A DNA stretch of 64,000 nucleotides from contig DHKO01000050.1 of the NCBI GenBank assembly GCA_002404895.1, positions 143,974-207,973 on the forward strand, written 5' to 3'. The notes under the pieces were generated by a model. That model did no database searches, was not told where the DNA came from, and worked only from the letters and a program-made list of their open reading frames with translations. A program made the translations under genes and the position numbers. Below, one piece after another: positions 63,953 through 64,000 of this stretch (positions within the stretch are counted from its first letter, which is position 1; each line of letters starts with the position of its first letter). The DNA is from Treponema sp. UBA4692. Lineage in GTDB: Bacteria > Spirochaetota > Spirochaetia > Treponematales > Treponemataceae.

Positions 63953-64000
63953 AACTGCAGCCGCTGTCGCTGCTATGGCTGCTTCTTTCGCTGCTGCTGA
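63939..64000 (+). CDS. Third type II beta-barrel protein, 5' end only (partial)
   Basis: The window ends 62 bases into the gene. The visible start MKKIITAAAVAAMAASFAAA is a signal peptide like those of the 54.87- and 56.11-kb genes, and the leader is identical to that of the first one. AAGGAGG precedes the ATG. The mature protein is out of view, so type II is inferred from the leader and signal peptide only. Confidence 0.75.
   Translation, partial: MKKIITAAAVAAMAASFAAA

Overview
The window looks like a chromosomal segment of a treponeme-like spirochaete (phylum Spirochaetota, Treponemataceae); this is inferred from gene content, not from a database match. Pointers are a treponemal-style order (tRNA-Thr, rpmG, tRNA-Trp, secE, nusG, rplKAJL, rpoBC, rpsLG, tuf, S10-spc-alpha), Asn at the RpoB position where rifampicin-sensitive bacteria have Ser531, a long-form phosphofructokinase, many signal-peptide beta-barrel proteins ending in aromatic residues, and lipoproteins with an LFGC lipobox.

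Layout. 1-13.9 kb is housekeeping and small operons: the end of an alpha/beta-hydrolase-like gene, a Nif3-family gene, lspA with a small membrane protein, a decayed gene fragment, pta, a membrane diguanylate cyclase downstream of an unknown 546-aa protein, a DUF1538 membrane protein overlapping a tandem PII-like protein, the mtnN-luxS pair of the activated methyl cycle, an esterase behind a small terminated leader, a tandem palindromic repeat, and pepF. 13.9-42.1 kb is one minus-strand block carrying the transcription and translation machinery. It probably starts at a strong promoter before tRNA-Thr (42.04-42.07 kb) and ends in a terminator at 13.92 kb. It is broken internally by an attenuator-like hairpin before rplK, a structured rplL-rpoB gap, a promoter just after rpoC for rpsL-rpsG, a terminator after rpsG, a long tuf leader and a second promoter region before rpmJ. 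adk, map, infA, rpsD and fusA are absent from places where other bacteria often keep them.

42.1-53.1 kb carries cysE, a candidate small RNA with its own promoter and terminator (minus strand, about 43.04-43.13 kb), a NusG-domain-II protein, radA, a TraB-family protein, divergent TPR and large exported-protein genes, an alpha-toroidal glycosidase-like gene behind a terminator hairpin, and a phosphofructokinase.

53.1-64 kb is the accessory part. It is an envelope island with two paralogous beta-barrel proteins of one type, two (plus a partial third) of a second type, and two paralogous lipoproteins, arranged around guaB and a broken toxin-antitoxin pair. A 152-bp leader is repeated letter for letter, 9,072 bp apart, in front of two different second-type genes. 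It looks like an expression cassette shared by duplication or gene conversion and is the most unusual structure in the window.

Several genes (lspA, pepF, the 48.19-kb gene) have a -10-like box ending 7-8 nt before the ATG and no Shine-Dalgarno sequence, suggesting leaderless transcripts.
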